This document shows positions 54,796-63,140 of a DNA stretch of 64,000 bases, piece after piece. The position numbers and the translations under genes were made by a program. The stretch's first letter is position 1. The number at the start of each line of letters is the position of its first letter. A model generated the notes under the pieces. It was not told the DNA's origin. It saw only the letters and a program-made list of their open reading frames with translations, and searched no databases. Origin of the DNA: Caballeronia cordobensis (GTDB lineage: Bacteria; Pseudomonadota; Gammaproteobacteria; Burkholderiales; Burkholderiaceae); NCBI RefSeq assembly GCF_001544575.2, contig NZ_FCNY02000004.1, positions 186,001 through 250,000 of the forward strand, given 5' to 3'.

Positions 54796-56217
54796 TTAAG
54801 AAGCGCGCGCGTTGGCGACCGATTCCGCCCGCAGCCGGTCGTACTCCGCTTTCTCGACGGGCCGCGCGTTCGCTTCGCCGAGCTGGTTGAGCGGAATGCG
54901 ATAGGTCTCCCGCGCGCTCCACGCGGCGATCGCCGAGATGATCGTCACGGCGAGCGTGATCGAGCCGATCGTGAACGGAATGTTCGTCGATCCGGGCGGC
55001 GCGACGGTCGCGAAGAGCGCGGGCAGCAGCGCCGTGATCGTGGTGCCGACGTTCTGCGAGATGGCCATCGCGGAGACGCGCGTGCGCGTCGGGAAGAGCT
55101 CGGGATAGAAGCTCGGGAAGATCGCGTTATAGCCCTGATACACGATGCCCCACATGATCAGCGACGCGAAGATCGCGAGCCAGACGTTGTGGATGCTGAT
55201 CGCGTACAGATACAGATACGACAGCACGCCGGAAGCGAGCGCGCCGACGATGATCGGCGGCTTGCGCCCGATCTTGTCCGACAGGTTGCCGACGATTGGA
55301 ATCACCAGCACGGCGAGAATGTTGCCGACGACCGGAATCCACAGATACACGCTCTTGTGAAAGCCGACGCCGTAGGCCGCCTGCACCGCGTAGGCCGCGC
55401 CGAAGATGGTCGCGACGACGGGAATCACGTTCATCAGCGCCATGCAGACGACGCGGAACATGTCGCCGAGGTTGTACTTGAAGGCATCGACGATCGGCGA
55501 GCGCGGCACCGCGCCCTTTTCGCCTTCGTTCTCGAACGCGGGCGTCTCGTGCACTTCGCGCCGGATGATGTAGCCCGCGATCAGCACGAACGCCGAGAGC
55601 AGGAACGGAATGCGCCAGCCCCACGCATTGAACGCGTCCTCGGGCATGTAGTACGCGAGCGGCAGGAACACGGCCGCGGCGAGAATCTGCCCGGCCTGCA
55701 CGCCTTGCAGCGTGAAGCTCGCGAAAAAGCCGCGCCGCCCGAACGGCGCGTGTTCGAGAATCATCGAGCTCGCGCCGGAGATTTCGCCCGCGACCGCGAA
55801 ACCCTGCACCAGACGCAGGATCACGAGCAGCGTGGGTGCGAGCATGCCGACGCTGTGATACGTCGGCAAGAGGCCGACTGCCATCGTCGAGACGCCCATC
55901 AGGAACATGCACAGCACGAGCACGGTCTTGCGGCCGTGCGTGTCGCCCCAGTGGCCGAGCACGAATGCCCCGATCGGCCGCGCGACGTAGCCGACGCCGT
56001 AAGTTGCAAGCGACGCGACGATCGCCACTTTCGGATTGCCCGATGGAAAGAAAAGCTGCGGGAAGATCAGCGCCGCGGCCTGCGCGTAGATGAAGAAGTC
56101 GTAGTACTCGAGCGCCGAGCCGATCCAGCCGCTCGCGGTCGCCTTCTTCGTCTGCTTGTGGTTATCGGCGTGCGACGCGCCTTTTGCACCGGGCGGTGTG
56201 ACAGAGTTCGTATCCAT
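54796..56217 (-). CDS. MHS-family MFS transporter (ShiA-like)
   Basis: A 473-residue 12-helix symporter. Features are SGWIGSALEYYDFFIYAQAA, VARPIGAFVLGHWGDTHGRK and NLSDKIGRKPPIIVGALASG. The family includes ShiA and other organic-acid carriers. With AroQ and a Gfo/Idh/MocA enzyme downstream, shikimate, quinate or a related acid is the likeliest substrate (inference). GGAG lies 8 bases upstream of the ATG. Confidence 0.87.
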   Translation of the reverse strand: MDTNSVTPPGAKGASHADNHKQTKKATASGWIGSALEYYDFFIYAQAAALIFPQLFFPSGNPKVAIVASLATYGVGYVARPIGAFVLGHWGDTHGRKTVLVLCMFLMGVSTMAVGLLPTYHSVGMLAPTLLVILRLVQGFAVAGEISGASSMILEHAPFGRRGFFASFTLQGVQAGQILAAAVFLPLAYYMPEDAFNAWGWRIPFLLSAFVLIAGYIIRREVHETPAFENEGEKGAVPRSPIVDAFKYNLGDMFRVVCMALMNVIPVVATIFGAAYAVQAAYGVGFHKSVYLWIPVVGNILAVLVIPIVGNLSDKIGRKPPIIVGALASGVLSYLYLYAISIHNVWLAIFASLIMWGIVYQGYNAIFPSFYPELFPTRTRVSAMAISQNVGTTITALLPALFATVAPPGSTNIPFTIGSITLAVTIISAIAAWSARETYRIPLNQLGEANARPVEKAEYDRLRAESVANARAS

Positions 56218-56509
56218 GATGTCTCCATTTTTGGGTCGCGCGACGGTTCTTGCGGCCGGCTTCGCGACATTGTCCTTACAGCGATATCACAGTTTCACTC
56301 GACGGCATCCGATGCGCGGCGCGCAGGGACATCCACTCATGATCGTCTTTGAAACGAAAGCTTTCGATGAGGCAAAACCCGTGCGCGCGGTGAATTTGAA
56401 AGGACTGGGGCGTAAAGTACTATGTCGCCGGAAAAACATAATCCGGCTGGCAGGAAAGTCAGAATGCGCTGTGGGAGAATAATCGGCGGGAGCGGGCGGG
56501 AGAGCTCGC

Positions 56510-59500
56510 CTAAGTCTTGAAAGAGACCTGATGAAGATCGCGCATCTCGATCAGATCGACGCGGATGAGCTTGACGAACTCGCAGATATCCGCCACCCAG
56601 TCGCCGGTTTCTTCCAGGATCGCGCGCAATTCCTGGCACTGGTCGAGCAGCATCGACGGGCCCAGCACCGACAGCCCGCCCGCCAGTTTGTGCGCCCAGC
56701 GGCTCAACGCCCGCAGGTCGCGGTGCTGGCACGCGGCGTCGAGCGTGACGATATCCTCATCGAGTTGCCGCAGGAACACGTGGGCATAGCTGGGCGGCAC
56801 CGCGGGCAAGCGCGGGGGCAAGTCATCGTCGTCCTCGCCGGCTGCCGGCCCGGATGCAGGTTCTTGCGCGGCATTCGCCTGCAGGATGCCGGCCAGCACG
56901 GCAAGCGGCACGGGCTTGGTCAGATAGTCCGTAAAGCCGCGGGCGCGGCCCTGTTCCACGTCCTGTGCGCTCGCGCTCGCGCTGACCGCATAGATGCGCA
57001 TGGACGGATCGAGCTGGCGTGCGGCGACGAGCAATTGCGCGCCCGTCATCCGCGGCATGTCCATGTCGGTCAGTACGATGTCGACCCGATGCTTGCGCAG
57101 CACATCGAGCGCTTCTTCGCCGTCCACCGCTTCGAGCACCGCTGCGCCGAGCTCCAGCAGTTGATCGCGCAACAGGCTGCGATTCAGCACGTTGTCTTCC
57201 GCGATCAGCACCTGCATTTTTTCCTCGCGCGGGGCCGATGCAACGCGCCGGTCCGCTGCGACGCTCGCTTGCCCGCGAGCAGGATCGGCCCGAACGCCGA
57301 TGCTCCGCACCGCCTCCCGAAAGCTCTCGATACCGTACACGCTCATCTCGAACGAGCCGTCGTCGTGAATCACGGGGACGAGCGGACCTTTTTGCGTGAC
57401 ACGGATGAGACGCGTGCGGTCCTTCCAGATCGCGTCGATCTCCTGGTCTTCGAACTCGTCCGTTGCGACGAGATAGTCGCATGCGTTCACGGCTGCCGCC
57501 GGACTTTTGCCGGTCACATAGGTGAGCACGCTGGTGCTCTTTTCGTAGAGGTTATCGAACCACTCCCGATACTCGCCGGCGCGGCACATGATCGCCGGCT
57601 TGCCGTGAAGCGCACGCCGATCGCCGCTTTCGGGTTCGGGCGCTTTCAGCGGCAGTGAAATCGTGATCCGGGTCCCCACGCCTTCCGTGCTCCTGAGCGA
57701 CACACGCCCTCCCATCAGCTTGCAAAGGTGTGCGCAGATCGACAGGCCGAGCCCGGTTCCATGCGCCTGCGTCAGACGTTGCGCATCGCCCTGCACGAAA
57801 GGCTGGAACAGCTTTTCGCACTGTTCCGCCGGAATGCCGACGCCCGAATCCGCGACGCTCAGTTCGAGCGCGGCATCGACCCAGCGCACCCGCGTGACGA
57901 CCTTGCCCGAATAGGTGAACTTGAGGGCATTGCTCAACAGGTTGTTGAGAATCTGCGTGATGCGAATCGGATCGAACCAGAGCTTGCGAGGACATGCCCG
58001 ATCGATGATCACGAAGAGCCGCAGTCCCTGCCGGTTCGCGAGCGGCGCCTGCGCGATCGTCGCGCGCACGACGAGATCCTCGATCGAGCTCCATTCCGGG
58101 TACAGGCGCATTTCGCCGATATCCATCTTCGAGAAATCGAGCACGTCGTTGACCACATGCAGCAACGCGCTCGCCGATGCCTGCATGGCCTGCACTCGCG
58201 CCTGCTGCTCGGGCGAGAGCGAGCCGAGCGCCACGAGTTCCAGATTGCCGACGAGCGACGACAAGGGCGTTCTGATCTCGTGGCTCATCGACGCGAAGAA
58301 GCTCAGTTTGGCCTTGGCCGCGGCGTCGGTCGCTTCCTTGGCTTGCCGCAGGAGCCGTTCGGCCTCGTGATGGTCGCTGATATCCGCAATCGCGCAGAAC
58401 AGCACCTGCGTCTTGTTCACGACCGCCGACGTGTAGGAAATCTCGGTGTGAATCGGCGCGGCGTCCGACTTCGCGAATGAAAACTTGAACTGCCTGATGG
58501 CGCCGTCGCGGTTTTCCGGCGAGTCTTCGGCGATACGCGCTTTGAACTCGGTGCACAGCTCGGGGGGAATTCTCACGGCCGCGCCGTCGCGGTCGAGCAT
58601 GTTGCGCACGACCTGATTCGCCGCGATGATGCTGAAATCCTTCTGCAACACGATGCACAGCCCCACGGGCGTAGCCTGCACCAGCAAGTGATTCAGGATT
58701 TCGCCCTCGACGGCGCGACAGGTTCGCTCGTAAGTGCGCGTGAGGAAGCGATAGTTCCAGTACCGGTACATCGCGAGCAGCATGGCCACGAGCGCGGCCG
58801 TCACGAGCAGGACGACGCCGATCTCCTGGCGCAGCGCCGAAATGACGACCTTGAGCGGCAACGCTGCGACGATACGCCCGACCCTGAGGTCGAGGGGCGG
58901 CATTCTCAAGCCCCAGCCCTGACCGACAAACCAGCGCGGCACAGCCACGGGACTCGTTCTCAAATTCAACTCCATAAACTCAGTCTGGTCGCTTTCCTTA
59001 CCGGCGACGACCTGGCCGTCCATGCCGAAAACGGCTATCTCCGACATGGACGCGTTCGCCGTGGCGTTGGCGAGCAGCGTCTCCAGCACGAAATACGTGA
59101 ACACGAAACCGTAGGGCTGGCCGTCCTTCTCGACCGCCATGAAGACGACGATCGAGGAACGCGGAAGGTGCAGCGCGGGCGGGGCGGACAACCACATCAC
59201 GCGACGCGTCCGGGCGGCCTCCAGAATGTCGATGCCGTAGTCGGAGATGCGGGCCTTCGCAGCCTCGACGAGCACGGCCAGTTTTTCGACAGCGCGCGCG
59301 GGTACATCCGTATCGGGGAAGAAATTGAATCCGTAAGATGCGGGCCGGTCCGCCAACGCGAACTGCAAGGGCAGCGGCTTGCTCATGTCGATGGGCGAAT
59401 GCCACGCCTGCTCACAGCTTCGGCTGAGGACCGTGTCCTGCACGGTGGAGGGATACGGCGCGCATTCCGATTGCGCGCGCGCCTTCTGGCTCGGCGCGGA

Positions 59501-59788
59501 CAGCCGGTTTGCATTCACTTCCAGCAGCAGCCCGCCAGGCGTAACGGTTGCATAGTGATCGAAGATCGCGACGTTCAGGCTGCGCACCGTCATCTGCACG
59601 TCCACCTGCTCGCTTTTGACCGTGGTGCCGATCAGGAAAGCAGTGGTGCCCGCCGCCACGCACACCGAGGCAAAGATCAACAGGCCCACTGCAATCGCAA
59701 AGATGCGCCGCTCACGTTTCAGATTGCTTTCGAGCATCCGCAGCATCTGCAGAGGCGAATCCTGCGATGCGGCGAAGAAGCGTTCCAT
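56510..59788 (-). CDS. Hybrid sensor kinase with REC and Hpt domains
   Basis: A 1092-residue membrane kinase. Two membrane helices (about 30-52 and 322-345) bracket a large periplasmic sensor. Then come a PAS-like region (about 365-480), HisKA with the His in SMSHEIRTPLSSLVGN, HATPase (ILNNLLSNALKF, GTGLGLSICAHL), a degenerate receiver-like stretch (about 735-850), a true receiver (VLIAEDNVLNRSL, VLTDMDMPRMTG) and a C-terminal Hpt with the His in RWAHKLAGGLSVLG. This allows an intramolecular phosphorelay ending at the separate response regulator. Its ATG overlaps the regulator's stop by one base (TGATG). The periplasmic ligand is unknown. Confidence 0.9.
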   Translation of the reverse strand: MERFFAASQDSPLQMLRMLESNLKRERRIFAIAVGLLIFASVCVAAGTTAFLIGTTVKSEQVDVQMTVRSLNVAIFDHYATVTPGGLLLEVNANRLSAPSQKARAQSECAPYPSTVQDTVLSRSCEQAWHSPIDMSKPLPLQFALADRPASYGFNFFPDTDVPARAVEKLAVLVEAAKARISDYGIDILEAARTRRVMWLSAPPALHLPRSSIVVFMAVEKDGQPYGFVFTYFVLETLLANATANASMSEIAVFGMDGQVVAGKESDQTEFMELNLRTSPVAVPRWFVGQGWGLRMPPLDLRVGRIVAALPLKVVISALRQEIGVVLLVTAALVAMLLAMYRYWNYRFLTRTYERTCRAVEGEILNHLLVQATPVGLCIVLQKDFSIIAANQVVRNMLDRDGAAVRIPPELCTEFKARIAEDSPENRDGAIRQFKFSFAKSDAAPIHTEISYTSAVVNKTQVLFCAIADISDHHEAERLLRQAKEATDAAAKAKLSFFASMSHEIRTPLSSLVGNLELVALGSLSPEQQARVQAMQASASALLHVVNDVLDFSKMDIGEMRLYPEWSSIEDLVVRATIAQAPLANRQGLRLFVIIDRACPRKLWFDPIRITQILNNLLSNALKFTYSGKVVTRVRWVDAALELSVADSGVGIPAEQCEKLFQPFVQGDAQRLTQAHGTGLGLSICAHLCKLMGGRVSLRSTEGVGTRITISLPLKAPEPESGDRRALHGKPAIMCRAGEYREWFDNLYEKSTSVLTYVTGKSPAAAVNACDYLVATDEFEDQEIDAIWKDRTRLIRVTQKGPLVPVIHDDGSFEMSVYGIESFREAVRSIGVRADPARGQASVAADRRVASAPREEKMQVLIAEDNVLNRSLLRDQLLELGAAVLEAVDGEEALDVLRKHRVDIVLTDMDMPRMTGAQLLVAARQLDPSMRIYAVSASASAQDVEQGRARGFTDYLTKPVPLAVLAGILQANAAQEPASGPAAGEDDDDLPPRLPAVPPSYAHVFLRQLDEDIVTLDAACQHRDLRALSRWAHKLAGGLSVLGPSMLLDQCQELRAILEETGDWVADICEFVKLIRVDLIEMRDLHQVSFKT

Positions 59789-60510
59789 CAGGCCAGTCCC
59801 GTTTTGGCGGCGTACTTGACGAGATCAACGTGATTGTCGACATGCAGCTTGCGCATGGCCGAGCGCTTCTGCGTGGCGATGGTCGGCACGGACCGGTTCA
59901 GCGTGCGCGCGATCTCCGTCACGGAGAGCCCCTGCGCGAACAGACGCACGACTTCGAGCTCCCTCGGCGAGAGCGGCTGCTCACGCGCGAGATCGCGGGT
60001 TGTCGAACCCTCGCGCGCCAGACGATGTTCGATCTTCGGCGAAATGAGGGTTTCCGTCTTGCTCATCGCGCGAAGGCTCATCTGCGCCAGTTCGTGCGCC
60101 GGCTCTTCCTTGCTGACGATGGCGGCCACGCCGAGCTTGCATAGCTCATGGAACATGCCGCCGCTCGTCGTCATGGTGACGATGACGATGGGCACTTCCG
60201 GATGCGAGCGTCTCAGCATGCTGACGAGCCGCAAGCCATCGAGTTCCGCCTCCTCGTCACCTTGCATGACCAGGTCCGTGATGATGAGATCCACTGGCGT
60301 TCTCTCGAGCACGCGGATTAGCTCTTTCCCCGAATGCACGGTTGCAACGATTTCGTACCCAGGAAGCTTCGAGAACTGATCGGCAAGCGCGAGCAAGACA
60401 ATGGGATGGTCGTCGGCGATTATTATGCGGACCTTGTTTGTCTGTCCATTCATAGGCTGACCCGAATGTAATGCATCGTACTTCGAATCGAAAACTGAAA
60501 CAGACGACAT
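59788..60510 (-). CDS. LuxR/NarL-type response regulator
   Basis: A 240-residue two-domain regulator. The receiver begins RIIIADDHPIVLLALADQF and has the phosphoacceptor Asp in DLIITDLVMQGD. The LuxR HTH at the C terminus reads LSPRELEVVRLFAQGLSVTE and SVPTIATQKRSAMRKL. It resembles BvgA/RcsB-type partners of phosphorelay kinases. GAGGA just before ATG 60510 supports this start, although ATG 60453 would give a more compact receiver. It is translationally coupled to the kinase gene downstream. Confidence 0.9.
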   Translation of the reverse strand: MSSVSVFDSKYDALHSGQPMNGQTNKVRIIIADDHPIVLLALADQFSKLPGYEIVATVHSGKELIRVLERTPVDLIITDLVMQGDEEAELDGLRLVSMLRRSHPEVPIVIVTMTTSGGMFHELCKLGVAAIVSKEEPAHELAQMSLRAMSKTETLISPKIEHRLAREGSTTRDLAREQPLSPRELEVVRLFAQGLSVTEIARTLNRSVPTIATQKRSAMRKLHVDNHVDLVKYAAKTGLA

Positions 60511-60732
60511 GGATTCCTCAATACACCTCGGCGTCAGACTGCGGTTTATCATCCCGTTGCCCGACCTGCATGTCCTCTGGAGCCGATTGTACGGCACAGC
60601 CGAACGCATGCAAAGCATGCATCGCGTGGATGCAGGACGTTTTACGATTTTGCGTCACTACCTTTCACCAATCCTTCCTCGATGATTTGGAGTGTTTATT
60701 ATCTCCATCCGTAATGAACCGAAGCGGTCGTT

Positions 60733-61083
60733 TCACCGTTCGCAATGCTGCTGCGCGCCCTCCGCGCGAAGGTCGCCGCGAGGCGCAGGTCCGATCGGCT
60801 CCAATGAAGGCCACGCGAAACGATGCAGCGGCATCGAAGCCCGGTGAAAGGCGGTGGCGTGCGCGTACTTCCCGCTTTCGATGAACACCATGCCCGTGAT
60901 CGCGATCATGAACGAGGCGAACACGACCGCGACCGGAATAAGCGATTGCCAGATCCCGAAGCTCAACGCTGCGAGAATAAAGAATGACAGCGTGAAGAAC
61001 ACCGGAAGCAGAAACATGCTGGCCCAGCCGACGCCTTTACAACATAAGTGAAACACGCGGACAAGATGCTTTGGAACAGACAT
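60733..61083 (-). CDS. Hypothetical small membrane protein
   Basis: 116 residues with two strongly hydrophobic helices (WASMFLLPVFFTLSFFILAA and SLIPVAVVFASFMIAITGMV), and an N-terminal Cys pair in HLCCKG. The C-terminal 40 residues are soluble and Arg/Pro-rich. No clear ribosome-binding site precedes the ATG, so the exact start is unsure. Family not recognised. Confidence 0.6.
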   Translation of the reverse strand: MSVPKHLVRVFHLCCKGVGWASMFLLPVFFTLSFFILAALSFGIWQSLIPVAVVFASFMIAITGMVFIESGKYAHATAFHRASMPLHRFAWPSLEPIGPAPRGDLRAEGAQQHCER

Positions 61084-61304
61084 AGGATTTTCTGGACAGG
61101 AGTAGCTGACGATTCGATCGCACCCGGATAAGCGGTGCGAGCAGTGCATGATTGAATGCCTCGGTGGAACGCGGACCGCGGCGGCGCTGTTGGCAGCGCG
61201 CCGAAACGCGTTGATCAGGAATTTAGATTACGGCCTTGGGAGCAGATATAGACGGATGTCGAATTCCCCCGATATCGTTGCTCTCTCACAGCAATCGAAG
61301 CGTA

Positions 61305-61334
61305 GCGGCCCGCGGGAGAACATCCCGCGGCCGC
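61305..61334 (-). terminator. GC-rich hairpin after the methyltransferase-GT gene
   Basis: GCGGCCCGCGGGA and TCCCGCGGCCGC form a 12-bp stem with one bulge and a 5-nt loop, starting 12 bp after the stop codon of the minus-strand gene. No U-run follows, so it may be a pause or RNA-protecting stem instead of an intrinsic terminator. Confidence 0.45.
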
Positions 61335-61345
61335 CACGATGACCA

Positions 61346-63139
61346 TCAGATGCCGGAGGCGCGCGCGTTCGCGAGCAAACGCGCAGGCATGGAGAACCTG
61401 AACTGCTGCAGATGTCCGACCATGCGAGCGACCACTTCCGACCAGTCGGCGCCAAAGCGTCTGCGAAACAATCGCATGCTCGGATACCACGGACTGTCTT
61501 CGCGCGTGTAATGCCAGCGCCAGTCGCCATAGCACGGCAGCATCAACCAGACGGGCTTGCCCATTGCGCCCGCGACATGCGCGACCGATGTATCGACGGT
61601 GAGGACGAGGTCGAGCGACGCGATTGCGCTGGCCGTTTCCGCCATCGTCTCGAGCGCGACGCCGACATCGTGGAAATTCGGGCGTTCACTCGCGTACCGG
61701 GCGGCTTCATCCGCGCCGGCGCCCTTTTGCAGGCTGTAGAACTCCATGCCTTCGAGCTTGAACACGTCGTCGAGCACGGCAAGCGAGGGCAACGAGCGGT
61801 GGCGGTCGTTCTCGTGGGTGGGATTGCCCTTGAAGACGATCCCCACCTTCAGCTTGTCATGCGCTGCCGCCGGGAGCTTCGAAGGCACGCCCTCCGGCGC
61901 GCGCAGATACGGCGTCGTGCTGGGCAACGCTTCGAGATCGAGCTTCAGCCAGGCCGGAATGGCATGGGGAAACACCCAGAAATCGACGTGAGGCAGCTTC
62001 GCGACGTTCTCGACGCTGACGACCTCGTCGGCCTCGCCCGATGCTTCATACAGCTCCGCGAGCGGCGCCTGGCACACCACCACGACTTTCTGCGCGCCGC
62101 ACCGTTCGCGAAAAATGCGTGCAAAGCGAAGGAAGAAGATTTCATCGCCCAGACCGAACTCGCTCCAGATGGCGATGGACTTGCCGTTCAGAGGCTGCCC
62201 CGTCCATTGCGCCACGCCATGCGGCGGCTGCACAGTGGTCCTGCGCCTCCAGCCGAACGGAGCCATGAGCGCCTCGCGCATGGCGAAGCCTTCCTGCAGC
62301 TTGCCGCGCGATATGGCGTGCAGCACCTTGTAGAGCTGCGGCGGATGTTCGCCGGCCAGCCGCTTCGCGCACTCGTCCCATAAGGCGTCGGCTTCGTGCG
62401 GAACCTCCCAGCGCAGGAATTCGAGCATCGCACGATGATAGACATCGAAACGATAGGGATACGTGCGCGCTGCGTCCTTGCACGCGGCAATGCCCTGCCC
62501 GGCGCTGCGCGCCTGCGCCGCCGTCTCGAGCATCGCGCGCGCGGTCGGCACGTCGCGCTTGCGCAGGACGATCTCGATGGCGCACTCCGCAAAACCCTTG
62601 TCGGTCTGATCCACGCTATGCCGCTGGTCGTCATAGTGATCGCGAAGCAGCGTCACGCGCTCGCATTGCGCCACGTTCGACATGGCCGACACGAGTTCCA
62701 GCACATCGATCGAACGCGGCAGTTTGTGCGCCGGCTTGCAGATCGTGAAGCTCGCCTTGTGATTGCGATTGAACCGGCTCGGCCAGTCGCCCTTGCCATA
62801 GAGATCCTCATCGGGCACGGTGATGACCGCGTGGCCGCCCGGCTTCAGGAGATCGAGCCAGCGCGCGAGCGCCTTATGCGGATTGTCCTGCTCCGCGAGT
62901 ATGTGACTCGCGTGCACGAAGTCGTATCGGGCGTCCGGCACGCCGTCCATCGCGGTCACGCTGCCTTGCGATGCGTCCCGCACGGCCGCGCTGCGCATGA
63001 GCGGAAACGAGGCCATGTGCTGGGTCAGCGGATCGTCCTTCCCGCCGATATCGAGCCCGTCACCCACCAGATAGCGCTGAACGAAGGACGGGTCGCGCGA
63101 ACGGCGCAATGATGCCTTGCTAGTCTCTTTCATGTTCAC
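61346..63139 (-). CDS. Methyltransferase plus GT9-like glycosyltransferase fusion
   Basis: A 597-residue protein. About residues 1-190 resemble a class I SAM methyltransferase (GDGLDIGGKDDPLT, LLKPGGHAVITVPDE). About 190-310 are helical and TPR-like. About 315-580 resemble the heptosyltransferase-like GT domain found on TPR proteins (WSEFGLGDEIFFLRFARIF, FKGNPTHENDRHRSLPSL, LVLTVDTSVAHVAGAMG, LPCYGDWRWHYTREDSPWY). The sugar donor and acceptor are unknown. The stop of the upstream HMW1C-like gene is 1 bp away, so the two probably act in one protein- or surface-glycosylation pathway. Confidence 0.75.
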   Translation of the reverse strand: MNMKETSKASLRRSRDPSFVQRYLVGDGLDIGGKDDPLTQHMASFPLMRSAAVRDASQGSVTAMDGVPDARYDFVHASHILAEQDNPHKALARWLDLLKPGGHAVITVPDEDLYGKGDWPSRFNRNHKASFTICKPAHKLPRSIDVLELVSAMSNVAQCERVTLLRDHYDDQRHSVDQTDKGFAECAIEIVLRKRDVPTARAMLETAAQARSAGQGIAACKDAARTYPYRFDVYHRAMLEFLRWEVPHEADALWDECAKRLAGEHPPQLYKVLHAISRGKLQEGFAMREALMAPFGWRRRTTVQPPHGVAQWTGQPLNGKSIAIWSEFGLGDEIFFLRFARIFRERCGAQKVVVVCQAPLAELYEASGEADEVVSVENVAKLPHVDFWVFPHAIPAWLKLDLEALPSTTPYLRAPEGVPSKLPAAAHDKLKVGIVFKGNPTHENDRHRSLPSLAVLDDVFKLEGMEFYSLQKGAGADEAARYASERPNFHDVGVALETMAETASAIASLDLVLTVDTSVAHVAGAMGKPVWLMLPCYGDWRWHYTREDSPWYPSMRLFRRRFGADWSEVVARMVGHLQQFRFSMPARLLANARASGI

Positions 63140-63140
63140 C

